This document shows positions 25,340-36,271 of a stretch of 64,000 nt of DNA, piece after piece; the stretch's first letter is position 1; every line of letters starts with the position of its first letter. Location of the stretch: assembly GCF_004118375.1 (NCBI RefSeq), contig NZ_SDHX01000001.1:2173693-2237692 (forward strand), written 5' to 3'. The DNA is from Oleiharenicola lentus (GTDB taxonomy: Bacteria; Verrucomicrobiota; Verrucomicrobiia; Opitutales; Opitutaceae). A program made the translations under genes and the position numbers. Under the pieces are notes generated by a model, which saw only the letters and a list, made by a program, of their open reading frames with translations, did no database searches and was not told the origin of the DNA.

Positions 25340-27766
25340 CTATTCCGCCCGAAGCGCGGTATTCGGGTCCACTTTGGCCGCGCGCCGGGCCGGGAGCCAG
25401 AGGGCGAGAAGACCGATCGCGCTGATGGTGACCGCGACGCCGACGTAGATGAGCGGGTTGTTGGTCATCGAGCTGCCGAAGACCTGCTCCAATGGACGCG
25501 TGAGCAGGAATCCGCCAACGAGGCCGATGGCCAGACCCAGTGCGATTTGCTGACCGCCCTGCCGCAGAACGAGGCGAAGGAGCTGGCCTACGGTGGAGCC
25601 GAGCGCCATGCGCACGCCGAATTCGCGGGTGCGCCGGTTCACGGCCTGGGTGGTCACGCCGTAAACACCAATGGCGCCAAGGAAAAGAGAGATGAGGGCG
25701 AAAACGGCCGCGAGAATGCCGAGGATGGTGAAACCCCGCAAAGCCTGGGCCGTCTGGCTGGCGAGGGTGCCAACGGAGTGGATCGGCTGATTCGGGTCGA
25801 TCTCGGCGATCGCCCGGCGCATGGGGTCCACCAACTGGAGCGCGTCGGCCTTGGTGCGGATGAACAGATCCAGCCAACCCCAGCCCATCTGATCCTGGGC
25901 CAGATAGAAACCCGCCTCGTTGCGGCCCGGTTCGTCGAAGGTGCCCTGCATCTGCAGGTCGGGCACGACGCCGATGACGGTGACCCATTTTTCCTGGGTC
26001 TGGTTGGTGCGGAAGCGCCGGCCTAGCGGATCCTGGCGGGGGAAGAAGCGGCGGGCGAAGGAATCGTTGATGATCACGGATCGCTCCTCGGTGATCGTTT
26101 GCTCGCGATTGTCGAAGAGACGGCCGGAAACAGGTTTGACCGATATCAGGCGGAAGAAATCGCTTGAGACGACCTCGAGCCAGGCGACCGGCCGTTCGTT
26201 GACATTGGCGAAGGTGCTGCCTTCCGTTTCAATCTGGGTGGGGACGCCGGGGCCGATGAAATTGCGGCTGCTGACGGCGACGGCCTCCACACCGGGCTCG
26301 GCCTGCAGTCGCTCCAGCAGACGGCGATAGAAACGGGCCCGGGCCTCCGGCGTGGGCTGGGTGCCTTCCTGCAGTTCGATGCGGCCGGTGAGCAGCTTGT
26401 CGGGATTGTAGCGGAGATTGACCAGGCGAGCCTCGTAAACCGTGAGACTCATCACGCCCGCGGCCACGAGCAGCATCGTGGCAAATGCGATCTGGGCCGA
26501 AACCAGCCAGCGGGTCAGCCGCCCGGCGCCTGCACCGGAGGAACCGCGGCCCACGTCCTTGAGCGCCGTGTTGACGTCAACGTGGGAGCACTGCCAGGCC
26601 GGGACAATTCCGGCGAGAATCCCCGCCAGCAGCGTTGAAATGACGGCGACAGCCAGCACGCGCTCGTCGAGGCGGAATTCCATCCACTCGGGCACGGTGC
26701 GCTGCGTCACGAGGTAGCCCTGCAGGAAATCCACCCCGGTCTGGGCGACGAGGAGGCCGCCGAGGCATCCCAGGATGGCGAGCAGCAGCGATTCCAGCAG
26801 CAACTGAAAAATCAGATGCCCGCGCGTTGCGCCGACCGCGGCACGCACGGCCAGCTCGCGGGTGCGCAGGGTCGCGCGGCCGAGCAGCATCGTCGCAACG
26901 TTCACACAGGCCAGCGCGAGGATGAAGAGCGTCATGGCCAGCATCAGGAACAGCATGGGGCGGGCGCCGCCACCGGAGTAGGCTTGAACCACCGTCTGGA
27001 GATTCGCCCGGTCGTAACCGGCATTGGTCTCGGGCCAGAGCTTCGCGAAGCTTGCGGCCAGGCCGTCGAGTTCGACCTTGGCCAGCTCTGGCGTGGCCTC
27101 CGGCTTGAGGCGGCCGAAGACCTCGACGCGATCGACGAGACGCTCGCGCGGGTCGGCCGGGATGGCCCGCAGGTTAATCCATAGCTCGGCCGAGCCCGGG
27201 AAGGCGAACTTGGGCGGCATGATGCCGATGATGGTGCCGGGTTCGCCGTTGATGTTGACCTGGCTGCCGAGCACTGCCGGTAAGCCGCCGAATGCTTCCT
27301 GCCACAGGGTGTGGGAGAGAATGATGAACAGCGGTTGTCCGGGGCGGTCCTCCTCCGCCGTGAACCAGCGGCCCAGCATCGGCTGCATCCGCACGGTCTC
27401 AAGGAGGTTGGCAGTCGTCAGGGAACCGGTGTGGCGCGAGGGCACGCGGCCGGTGCCGCTCAGGTTCAGCCCGAGCCACTGGGTGGCCGCCAGAGACTCG
27501 AAATGGGTCTGGCGCTCGCGCAGCAGCAGGTAATCGCGGTGGGGCAGCACGTCCCAGCGCTCAGGTTCGCTGGTCTTTGGGAGCTGCCACCCGATGTGGT
27601 AGAGTTTGCCCACGTCCGGCAGCGGCATGTTGCGCAGGAGCACCGCGTCAATCAGGCTGAACTGCGTCGCCACCAGCCCGATACCGAGGGCGAACGACGC
27701 GACTGCCGTGATCGTGAAGCCGGGTGACTTCACGAGCTGACGGAGGGCGAAGCGGAGGGAGGACAT
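25340..27766 (-). CDS. ADOP-type permease, tandem copy 2
   Basis: An 808-residue relative of the neighbours, with the same plan: N-terminal helix (LRFALRQLVKSPGFTITAV), MacB-type periplasmic domain (GIMPPKFAFPGSAELW), central FtsX helices with ACVNVATMLLGRATLR, a second periplasmic domain, and end motif PARRAAKVDPNTALRAE. ATG 27766 was chosen because it matches the start position in the other copies. The gap to copy 1 is 89 bp, so separate promoters cannot be excluded. Cargo is unknown. Confidence 0.87.
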   Translation of the reverse strand: MSSLRFALRQLVKSPGFTITAVASFALGIGLVATQFSLIDAVLLRNMPLPDVGKLYHIGWQLPKTSEPERWDVLPHRDYLLLRERQTHFESLAATQWLGLNLSGTGRVPSRHTGSLTTANLLETVRMQPMLGRWFTAEEDRPGQPLFIILSHTLWQEAFGGLPAVLGSQVNINGEPGTIIGIMPPKFAFPGSAELWINLRAIPADPRERLVDRVEVFGRLKPEATPELAKVELDGLAASFAKLWPETNAGYDRANLQTVVQAYSGGGARPMLFLMLAMTLFILALACVNVATMLLGRATLRTRELAVRAAVGATRGHLIFQLLLESLLLAILGCLGGLLVAQTGVDFLQGYLVTQRTVPEWMEFRLDERVLAVAVISTLLAGILAGIVPAWQCSHVDVNTALKDVGRGSSGAGAGRLTRWLVSAQIAFATMLLVAAGVMSLTVYEARLVNLRYNPDKLLTGRIELQEGTQPTPEARARFYRRLLERLQAEPGVEAVAVSSRNFIGPGVPTQIETEGSTFANVNERPVAWLEVVSSDFFRLISVKPVSGRLFDNREQTITEERSVIINDSFARRFFPRQDPLGRRFRTNQTQEKWVTVIGVVPDLQMQGTFDEPGRNEAGFYLAQDQMGWGWLDLFIRTKADALQLVDPMRRAIAEIDPNQPIHSVGTLASQTAQALRGFTILGILAAVFALISLFLGAIGVYGVTTQAVNRRTREFGVRMALGSTVGQLLRLVLRQGGQQIALGLAIGLVGGFLLTRPLEQVFGSSMTNNPLIYVGVAVTISAIGLLALWLPARRAAKVDPNTALRAE

Positions 27767-27841
27767 CGGTGGAGGAAGCGCCAAGAATCAGGGATCAAGT
27801 ATCAGTAGCTGCGGAGGGGGCGGCCTTGTTGCGGGTGGAAT

Positions 27842-30247
27842 TCATTCCGCCCGCAGGGCCGTGATCGGGTCGATTTTGGTGGCGCGGCGGGCGGGCAGGT
27901 AGCACGCGACGAGAGCGACGATGATCAGCAGGAGCGTGGTCAGGGGCAGGACGACGAGGTCGATGCCGGCTTCGCCGCTGAACAGGGCGCTCAAGCCGAA
28001 GCTCATCAGGGCCGAGCCCAGAAAGCCGAGCCCGGCGCCGATGAGCGCCAGCTTGAAGCCCATGCCCATGATGAGGGTGAGAATGTCGCGCCATTGCGCG
28101 CCCAGGGCCATGCGCACACCGATCTCGGCGGTGCGCTGCATGACGAGGCGCATGATCACGCCGTAGAGCCCGAGCGCGGCGAGGAAGAGTCCGAGCAGGC
28201 TGAAGGCGAAGAAAATCTTCGTGATGAGCTCCATGCCCCGGATGCCGGTCTTGGCGAGTTCGTCGGCCGTATTGAGCATCTGCACGGGGATGTTGGGGTC
28301 GAGCGCCTGCACCGCCTGACGCAGGGGCTCGGTCATCGGCTGCGACGAACGGATCATCACCGCCACGTAGTTCCACGGCTCCTGTGCGAGGGGCAGGAAG
28401 ACCTGGTAGGGCGTGGCCGTGGGCGAAGGGTTGCCGGCCATGCCGACGTCGCGGAACACGCCGACAATCTCGGCGGTGACGCGAGTGGCGCCCTCGCCGG
28501 AGGAGAGGCGGCGACCGACGGCGTTTTCTCCGGGGAAAAGCGCCTTGGCCATCGATTCGTTGATCATCACGACGCGGGACGCCTCGTGGTGGTCGGAGTT
28601 CGAAAACGGGCGGCCGGCGAGCTGCGGGATGCGCAGCGTGTCGAGGTAGGACGGGCTGATGGCGTTGACGAGAGCGACCGGCTCCTTCCCGGGCGGCGGC
28701 GGTTCCCGGCCTTCGACGACAAAGGTGCGGGTAGTGGGGAAGAGATAGATCGGAGCCATCCAGCCGATGGCGACGTTCTCAACCCCGGGCAGGGCCCGCA
28801 GACGTTCTTCCAGGCTTGAGTAGAGGCCGAGGGTCTGTGCGGGCGTGGTGTAACGCGCGGCGGGCGGGCTGATGATGCCATGGGTGACGCCCGCAGGCGT
28901 CCAGCCCGGGTCACGGGTAAGCAACAGTTTCATGCCCCGCAGGAAGAAGCCGGCCGAGCTGAGCAGGATGAGAGCGGCGGCGAACTGGAGCACGATGAGC
29001 GCATTGCGCATGAAGTGCTGCGAGCGGTCGCCGGTGGCGGAACGGCCACCGGACTTCAGGGCCTCGCCGACGTTGACGCGCGACGAGAGCAGGGCCGGGG
29101 CAAGGCCGAAAACGAGGCCGGTGAGCAGGGATAGACCCACGGCAAAGGCGAGCACCCGCCAGTCGATGGAAAGGTCGAAGTTGACGGGCAGGTTTTCGCT
29201 CAGGCGCTTGGAGATCCACTCGTTGCCCCAAACGGTGACAAGGATGCCGAGCACGCCGCCGGTCAGGGCGAGCAGAACGCTCTCGGTCAGCAACGGTTTC
29301 AGCAGATGCGCACGCGAGGCGCCGAGCGCGGCGCGCACGGCGAACTCCCGGCCGCGGGAAACGGCGCGCGCCAGCTGGAGGTTGGCGAGGTTGCCGCAGA
29401 CGATCAGGAGGACGAAGCCGGCGAGGCAGAGCAGCATGATCGTCGAAATGCCGGTGCCCGGCGGGATGGTGGATCCCTGCAGGGAGATGGCGTTGATGCC
29501 GTCCTCGCTCTGGTCGCGCGGGCGGGTGTCGGCGAGGTTGGTGTAGATCGTGGCGAGGCGGGCGTTGAGCTGCTCCGGCGTAACGTCGGGATTGCGGCGA
29601 CCGATGATCTGGACACCGACATCATCGCGGTTGGCCTTCTCCTGTTCGCTGAGGCCAAAGGGCCGGAAGGCATCACCCGGGCCCCAGAGCATGAGGTTGG
29701 AAAAGTTCTCAGGCAGCACGCCGATCAGCGTGGTAGAGAGGCCGTCGATGGTGAAAGTCCGGCCGACCACACCGGGATCGCCGCCGAAATGCGCCATCCA
29801 CGCAGCGTGGCTGAGGATAATGACCTGGTTGCCCGGCTGATCTTCCTCCGGGGTGAAGGTGCGCCCGTAGGCGGGCTGGACCCCGAGCACGTCAAAGAAG
29901 TCGGCGGAGACGCGGAGCGAACTGAGATTGACCGGGGTGCGGCCGGGCTGGGTGAGCGTATATCCCCACTGGCGGTAAGCCGCGAGACGCACGAAATCGG
30001 CCGATTCGCGCCGGAGGTCGATGAAGGAGGGCGCACTGTGATCGTTGCGCGGATTCTGCGGCGTGGTGCGGAACACACGAACCAGCTGGTCCTTCTCCGG
30101 GTAGGGCAGCGGACGCAGGATGAGCAGGTTCATCAGGCTGAACATCGAGGTGTTCAGGCCGATGCCCAGGGCCAGCGTGATCACGGCGATGAGCGTGTAG
30201 CCGGGGGACTTGAAGAGCTGGCGGAAAGCGAAACGCAGATCGTTCAT
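27842..30247 (-). CDS. ADOP-type permease, tandem copy 3
   Basis: An 801-residue protein beginning NDLRFAFRQLFKSPGYTLIAV. The N-terminal MacB core contains GVLPENFSNLMLW, the middle FtsX part has CGNLANLQLARAVSRGREFAVR, and the C-terminus reads PARRATKIDPITALRAE. Domain order equals that of copies 1, 2 and 4, and sequence similarity is visible by eye mainly in the helices and loops, while the periplasmic domains differ. That pattern fits specialisation after duplication. Confidence 0.87.
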   Translation of the reverse strand: MNDLRFAFRQLFKSPGYTLIAVITLALGIGLNTSMFSLMNLLILRPLPYPEKDQLVRVFRTTPQNPRNDHSAPSFIDLRRESADFVRLAAYRQWGYTLTQPGRTPVNLSSLRVSADFFDVLGVQPAYGRTFTPEEDQPGNQVIILSHAAWMAHFGGDPGVVGRTFTIDGLSTTLIGVLPENFSNLMLWGPGDAFRPFGLSEQEKANRDDVGVQIIGRRNPDVTPEQLNARLATIYTNLADTRPRDQSEDGINAISLQGSTIPPGTGISTIMLLCLAGFVLLIVCGNLANLQLARAVSRGREFAVRAALGASRAHLLKPLLTESVLLALTGGVLGILVTVWGNEWISKRLSENLPVNFDLSIDWRVLAFAVGLSLLTGLVFGLAPALLSSRVNVGEALKSGGRSATGDRSQHFMRNALIVLQFAAALILLSSAGFFLRGMKLLLTRDPGWTPAGVTHGIISPPAARYTTPAQTLGLYSSLEERLRALPGVENVAIGWMAPIYLFPTTRTFVVEGREPPPPGKEPVALVNAISPSYLDTLRIPQLAGRPFSNSDHHEASRVVMINESMAKALFPGENAVGRRLSSGEGATRVTAEIVGVFRDVGMAGNPSPTATPYQVFLPLAQEPWNYVAVMIRSSQPMTEPLRQAVQALDPNIPVQMLNTADELAKTGIRGMELITKIFFAFSLLGLFLAALGLYGVIMRLVMQRTAEIGVRMALGAQWRDILTLIMGMGFKLALIGAGLGFLGSALMSFGLSALFSGEAGIDLVVLPLTTLLLIIVALVACYLPARRATKIDPITALRAE

Positions 30248-30264
30248 AAGGAGGGAAGATGTAT

Positions 30265-30333
30265 CAAGTGACTGGTATCAAGTATCCGGATGAAGAGGGT
30301 CGGGAGTTCTTGTTGCTTGAAACCTGTCACTTG
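30265..30333. repeat. imperfect inverted repeat between ADOP copies 3 and 4
   Basis: The arms CAAGTGACTGGTATCAAG (30265-30282) and CTTGAAACCTGTCACTTG (30316-30333) are 18 bp long with two mismatches. The embedded word ATCAAGTATC (30277-30286) recurs near 27794-27802 (TCAAGTATC) and, as CAAGTATCAGG, at 6044-6054. Confidence 0.55.
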
Positions 30334-30353
30334 GGACTTGTTGCATTTGCGCG

Positions 30354-32870
30354 CTATTCCGTGCGCAGCGCCACCATCGGGTCCACGCGGGTGGCGCGGC
30401 GGGCGGGGATGAAGGTGGCGAGGAGCGAGACAGTGCTCAGGAGCGCGAAGACCGTGGCGTAGGTGAGCGGGTCGTGGGGCTTCACCTCGAACAGGAAGTT
30501 CTGGATGCCGGCGGCGGCCAGCAACGCGGCGGTGAGGGCGGCGCCGAGGCCGAGCGTCAGGCCGATGCCCAGCTGGATCAGGCCCTGGCGCAGCACCATC
30601 GCGAGGATGCTGCCGTTGTCGGCGCCCAGCGCCATGCGGATACCGAACTCCTGCGTGCGCTGGTTGACGGAGAACGACGTGACGCCGTAGAGGCCAACCG
30701 CCGCAAGGATGAGCGCCACCACGCCGAAGATGGTAAACATCGTGGCGATGATGCGGTTTTGCCCGAGCGTCTCGTTCAAGAGGCGCTGCGGCGTGCCGGC
30801 GAAATAGAGCGGCAGGTTCTGGTCGATGGCCTGCATCTCGCGGCGGGTGAGAGCCGCGGCGTTTTCGCCCGGTTGGCCGCCGCGCGGCCGCACGACGATG
30901 GTGGAGAACTGCGGCGCGGGCAGCGCCGCGGGCACGGGGCCGAAGATGTTGGCGTAAAGCGGCACGTAGAAACCCTCCTCGCCGGCGGGGCCGTTGTTGC
31001 CGTTGAACGGCGCGCGCATCCGGAGCTCGGGCGCCACGCCGACGATGGTGCGCCACGGGCCGAAGAAATTGTTCGGGCCGACAGTGCGGAAACGGCGCCC
31101 GAGCGGGCTCTCCCCGTTGAAGAACTTCCGCGCGAAGGCGGTGTTCACGATGGCGACGGGCTGCTTGAGGTCGTCGTCCTCGGCGTTGAAATCACGGCCC
31201 TCGACGAGACGGTGGCCGAGCGTGGTGAAGAATCCATCGGAGACGTTCTCGAAATTGGCCAGCGGCCGGTCGGTCTCCTTGGCGTAGGTGCGGCCCTCGA
31301 TCTCGATGTTGCCGTTGCCGGAGAACGTCAGGCGGAAGCGCGAGCTGAAGGCCGCGCTCTCGACCTCGGGGTTGGCACGAAGCTGGCGCAGAACGCGGTC
31401 GTAGAACTGGCGCTTCGCCTGCGGGGTCGGGTAGTCGGCCTCGAACAGCCCGAGGCGCGCGGAATAAACCGAGCCGGTGTCGTAGCCGTAGTTGATGGAC
31501 TGCTGGCGGAGGATGGACTGCAACTGCAGCAGCGAACCGACGAGCAGGATGCTGGTGACGAGGATCTGGAGAACGACGAGGCCGCGGGTGATGAGGTTGG
31601 TCATCCGGCCCGTGTTGCCGCGGCCGGATTCCTTGAGCACGTCGGAGGCGTTCGTCCGCGAGGCGAGCCAGGCCGGAATGAGGCCGGAGCCGATGGCGGC
31701 GAGCATCGTGGTGCCGACGGTCGCGGCCAGCACGCGGCCGTCGATGGTGAACACGATCCAGTAGGGCAGCGGGAAGGGCAGGGCCTTCACGGCCTCGGAG
31801 AGCAGGTCCACGGCCCAGTAGGAACCGGCCACGCCGAGGATGGCGCCGATCAGGGCGAGCAGCAGGCTCTCGGTGAGCATCTGCCGGATGAGACGCACGC
31901 GCGTGGCGCCGAGGGAGGAGCGGATGGCCAGCTCCTTGGCGCGCAGGGTGGCGCGGGCGAACTGCATGTTCATCACGTTGACGCAGGCGATGAGCAGCAC
32001 GCCGAGGCAGAAGGCGAGCATCACGAACATCAGGCCGCGGAGCTGCGGGCCGGTGAAATTGTTGATGAGCGCCTGCACGCGCGCGGCGGGCACGTCCTTG
32101 TTCGTCTCGGGATTGGCCAGGGCGAGATTGGCCGCGATGCCGGTGAACTCGGCGCCGGCCTGCTCGGCAGACACGCCGGGTTTGAGACGGCCGACAATGG
32201 CGATGTTGTTGGCCGCCTGGTCGGTGCGCGGGCGGACGGGGAACTCGCTGTAGAGGGGAATCCAGATCTGCTCGTTGACCGGGAAATTGAACCGTGGCGG
32301 CATCACGCCGATGATGGTCGCGCTGCGGCCGTTGATGCGCACGGCCTCGCCGACGATGTCGGGATTGCGGCCGTAATCGCGCTCCCAGAGACTGTGGCTG
32401 ATGAGGGCGACGCGCTCGGCGCCCGGGCGGTTGTCCTCGGCGGTGAAGTTGCGGCCGAGGATGGGCGCGATCCCGAGGATGGGGAAAAACTGCTCGGTCA
32501 CATAGGCGCCGGTGTAGCGCTGCGGGGTGCCGCGGTAGGTCACGTTGACGGTCGAGCCGTTCATGTAGCCGGCCATGGCCGAGAACGACGTCTGCACGGC
32601 CTTCATGTCCTCGTAATCGAGGGCGGTCACGCGACCGTTGAAGTTATTGGCGTTCGGGTTGGTCGGGTCCACGAGCTGCACGTCCATCAGCTGGTGGCTG
32701 TCGGGAAACGAGAAGCCACGGAGCACCGTGGCATTGACGACGGTGAACTGCGTGGTGACGGCGCAAATGCCCAGGGTGAGCACGAAAACCGCGAGCAGGC
32801 AGAAGGATTTTTCCTTGAGGAGGACGCGGAACCCGATGCGCAGGTCCTGCAGGAAGGTTTCAGCGATCAT
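30354..32870 (-). CDS. ADOP-type permease, tandem copy 4
   Basis: An 838-residue protein, the first ADOP gene of the array in reading order. It begins LQDLRIGFRVLLKEKSFCLLAVFVLTLGICAVTTQ and its periplasmic domain has GVMPPRFNFPVNEQIW. The FtsX part has ACVNVMNMQFARATLRAKELAIRSSLG in shorter blocks and it ends PARRATRVDPMVALRTE. Its start codon lies 11 bp inside the 3' end of a small membrane-protein frame (32860-33123), hinting at translational coupling. Confidence 0.88.
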   Translation of the reverse strand: MIAETFLQDLRIGFRVLLKEKSFCLLAVFVLTLGICAVTTQFTVVNATVLRGFSFPDSHQLMDVQLVDPTNPNANNFNGRVTALDYEDMKAVQTSFSAMAGYMNGSTVNVTYRGTPQRYTGAYVTEQFFPILGIAPILGRNFTAEDNRPGAERVALISHSLWERDYGRNPDIVGEAVRINGRSATIIGVMPPRFNFPVNEQIWIPLYSEFPVRPRTDQAANNIAIVGRLKPGVSAEQAGAEFTGIAANLALANPETNKDVPAARVQALINNFTGPQLRGLMFVMLAFCLGVLLIACVNVMNMQFARATLRAKELAIRSSLGATRVRLIRQMLTESLLLALIGAILGVAGSYWAVDLLSEAVKALPFPLPYWIVFTIDGRVLAATVGTTMLAAIGSGLIPAWLASRTNASDVLKESGRGNTGRMTNLITRGLVVLQILVTSILLVGSLLQLQSILRQQSINYGYDTGSVYSARLGLFEADYPTPQAKRQFYDRVLRQLRANPEVESAAFSSRFRLTFSGNGNIEIEGRTYAKETDRPLANFENVSDGFFTTLGHRLVEGRDFNAEDDDLKQPVAIVNTAFARKFFNGESPLGRRFRTVGPNNFFGPWRTIVGVAPELRMRAPFNGNNGPAGEEGFYVPLYANIFGPVPAALPAPQFSTIVVRPRGGQPGENAAALTRREMQAIDQNLPLYFAGTPQRLLNETLGQNRIIATMFTIFGVVALILAAVGLYGVTSFSVNQRTQEFGIRMALGADNGSILAMVLRQGLIQLGIGLTLGLGAALTAALLAAAGIQNFLFEVKPHDPLTYATVFALLSTVSLLATFIPARRATRVDPMVALRTE

Positions 32871-33123
32871 GCGTGGGAAGGATCTGGGGGACGAGCAGCC
32901 AGAGGCGCAGAGCGGCGCGCGGCCAGGCGGACTTCCGCTGGTCGGCCGGTGCGGGAGAAACCGAAGACTCCGTGGCGGCCACGAGGATGGGCGCGGTGGA
33001 GGAGACGCAGGTGAGGCTGCTGAAATGCAGTCCCCCTGCTCCTACGATCATAAGCAGGGCCGCGAGCAGGGCCACACGAAGCAGCCGGTCGGGTCGGACG
33101 GAAAATATGCTCACGAGGCCCAT
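32860..33123 (-). CDS. small membrane protein upstream of the ADOP array
   Basis: An 87-residue frame that starts 7 bp after the stop of another small frame (33131) and overlaps the ADOP start by 11 bp. It has one membrane helix (about residues 15-32, LRVALLAALLMIVGAGG) and a Pro/Ala/Ser-rich tail. Third codon positions are mostly G or C, like real genes here. I do not recognise the family. It could tether or regulate the permease, or be a chance frame. Confidence 0.45.
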   Translation of the reverse strand: MGLVSIFSVRPDRLLRVALLAALLMIVGAGGLHFSSLTCVSSTAPILVAATESSVSPAPADQRKSAWPRAALRLWLLVPQILPTHDR

Positions 33124-33130
33124 CGTGGAT

Positions 33131-33250
33131 TCAGGTCACCAGCAGGACGAGCGAGGCGAAGTAGCTGGCAACGGTCGCCAAAGCGATGGCCAGGGTGAGG
33201 CAAACGGTCGTGTGAACGCGGAAATGCAGGGTGTGCGAGGCCAGCAGCAT
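33131..33250 (-). CDS. 39-residue single-span membrane peptide
   Basis: A short N-terminal tail (MLLASHTLHFRVH) is followed by one hydrophobic helix (TVCLTLAIALATVASYFASLVLLV). Codon third positions are G/C-rich and the stop is 7 bp from the next small frame. The upstream frame up to 33499 does not look like protein, so the start at 33250 was chosen. Family and function are unknown. Confidence 0.4.
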   Translation of the reverse strand: MLLASHTLHFRVHTTVCLTLAIALATVASYFASLVLLVT

Positions 33251-33404
33251 GCCACCAACATTGCATCGTCCGTGCCAAGGACTCGGGCGGATTGCTAAGC
33301 ACTGAAGGTCAGCGATTAGTGCACGGCACGGGATTTCTGTCAGGGACGTTTTGCCCTGAAAGTGAAATCGCGCCGTCCCGATTGTGGGATGCGGAGGGGG
33401 TCGC

Positions 33405-33884
33405 TCAACCGCTGGTTTGAGCGGGCGCTTCGGCGGCCCAGACGACGAGCCAGCCGCTTTCCTTGTCCACGTAAACCAAGGTCGAAGCCGTGGCGTCACC
33501 CGCTTCGACGAATTCGGCCCGGGCCTCGGTCACGACATTGGGCGACGTGGTCTCCGGCGAGTGCGGCAGCAGGACAAAGGCGAGCGCTGCTGCGGCTGCG
33601 ACCGGCAGGCCGAACCAAATGACCGGGGCGAGCGGACGTTTCTTTTCGCGCCACGCCGGCGACGACATGCGGCTCTGGAGTTCGCGCCACGCTTGGTCGG
33701 CGTCGGGCACACGCACAGCGGAGAGACCAGCCTGATAGGTGTCGGTTGCTGTGTTGACCGAGGTCCGGAGACGCAGACAACTCGGGCAGGCCGCGACATG
33801 GTTCGAGAGGGCGGTGAGCTGAGGTTTGGTCAGCGCGCCGTCCCGTTCGGCCAGAATCAGGGATTCGCTGTCGCGGCAGTTCAT
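33405..33884 (-). CDS. zinc-finger anti-sigma-like (zf-HC2) membrane protein
   Basis: A 159-residue product. The N-terminus has the zf-HC2 pattern: Cys3 (NCRDSE), then HVAACPSCLRLR giving H-x3-C-x2-C, as in ZAS-type anti-sigma factors. A membrane helix follows near residues 89-106 (WFGLPVAAAAALAFVLLP), with a short C-terminal domain outside. No ECF sigma gene is adjacent, so its partner is encoded elsewhere or it has another role. A GTG at 33902 would add six residues. Confidence 0.8.
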   Translation of the reverse strand: MNCRDSESLILAERDGALTKPQLTALSNHVAACPSCLRLRTSVNTATDTYQAGLSAVRVPDADQAWRELQSRMSSPAWREKKRPLAPVIWFGLPVAAAAALAFVLLPHSPETTSPNVVTEARAEFVEAGDATASTLVYVDKESGWLVVWAAEAPAQTSG

Positions 33885-33896
33885 GGATTTTTTCTT

Positions 33897-33969
33897 AACC
33901 ACTAATGGACACTAATTGGGCACTCATGGAAATTCCGTATTAGTGAATTCTTAGTGTGGATTAGTGGTT
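33897..33969. repeat. inverted repeat AACCACTAAT family
   Basis: The arms AACCACTAATGGACACTAA (33897-33915) and TTAGTGTGGATTAGTGGTT (33951-33969) pair with two mismatches. Shorter ATTAGTG/CACTAAT words lie between them. It sits between two convergent-spaced minus-strand genes and resembles dispersed AT-rich elements of GC-rich genomes. Confidence 0.65.
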
Positions 33970-33983
33970 CAACCAGGGTCGGC

Positions 33984-34424
33984 TTAGCGGCGATAATCGC
34001 GGTCGCGCCGGTTGTCGTAGCCGTTGCGCCGGTCGTCGTGGCGGTCATTCCGGTCGTAACGGTTGTGGCGGTCGTAGGAAACCCACACGCGGTCGGTCCG
34101 GACCTCGTAGTGACCTTCCACGTAGTAGCGGTGGGTGCGGCCGTGGCGGCGTTCGCTCACCCAGTAGCCGGGCACCCAGGTGCGCACCTCGACGCGCTTC
34201 CAGTAACCGTCGTCGTGGCGGTTGTGGTCGTAATAACGGTGATTGTGGCTGGCCACGACCACGCGGGTGTCGTGGTCGTCGGCGTCGGCGAGAACGGCGC
34301 CAAGGATGATGCCGCCAATCAGCCCGCCCACGAGGGCGGCTTCCTTGTCACCCGCAACAGCGGGCTTCGGCGTGAAGGCAAAGGCGGTGGCGGCGAGGGT
34401 CAGGACAGTGGCTTTGAGGTTCAT
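33984..34424 (-). CDS. exported His/Arg/Asp-rich protein, glycine-zipper-like segment
   Basis: A 146-residue product with a signal peptide (NLKATVLTLAATAFAFT, cleavage near AVAGD). A Gly-rich hydrophobic stretch (ALVGGLIGGIILGAVLA) follows. The rest is low complexity, rich in His, Tyr, Arg and Asp (HNHRYYDHNRHDDGYW, then RRDRDYRR at the end), with one ordered-looking block (VRTWVPGYWVSE). Family is unclear; metal or polyanion binding is a guess from composition. ATG 34424 was preferred over an upstream start because it gives a clean signal peptide. Confidence 0.7.
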   Translation of the reverse strand: MNLKATVLTLAATAFAFTPKPAVAGDKEAALVGGLIGGIILGAVLADADDHDTRVVVASHNHRYYDHNRHDDGYWKRVEVRTWVPGYWVSERRHGRTHRYYVEGHYEVRTDRVWVSYDRHNRYDRNDRHDDRRNGYDNRRDRDYRR

Positions 34425-34541
34425 GGTAGTGGTCTCCAAGGGTTGAAGTTGAGCTTCTGTCCTTGGGACGCACCCGGCCCCGGCTTTATTCAAAATTGCC
34501 GTCCAATCCCGGCAGGTGCCTGGAATTCAGGCACTAAGACC

Positions 34542-36266
<1,725 letters not shown>

Positions 36267-36271
36267 GGGCG

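Noticed and set aside
30474-33014. Long plus-strand frame opposite ADOP copy 4
   Set aside because: It is antisense to a recognisable permease and its product is a repetitive Gly/Arg/Glu/His-rich sequence without domains, typical of antisense shadows in GC-rich DNA.
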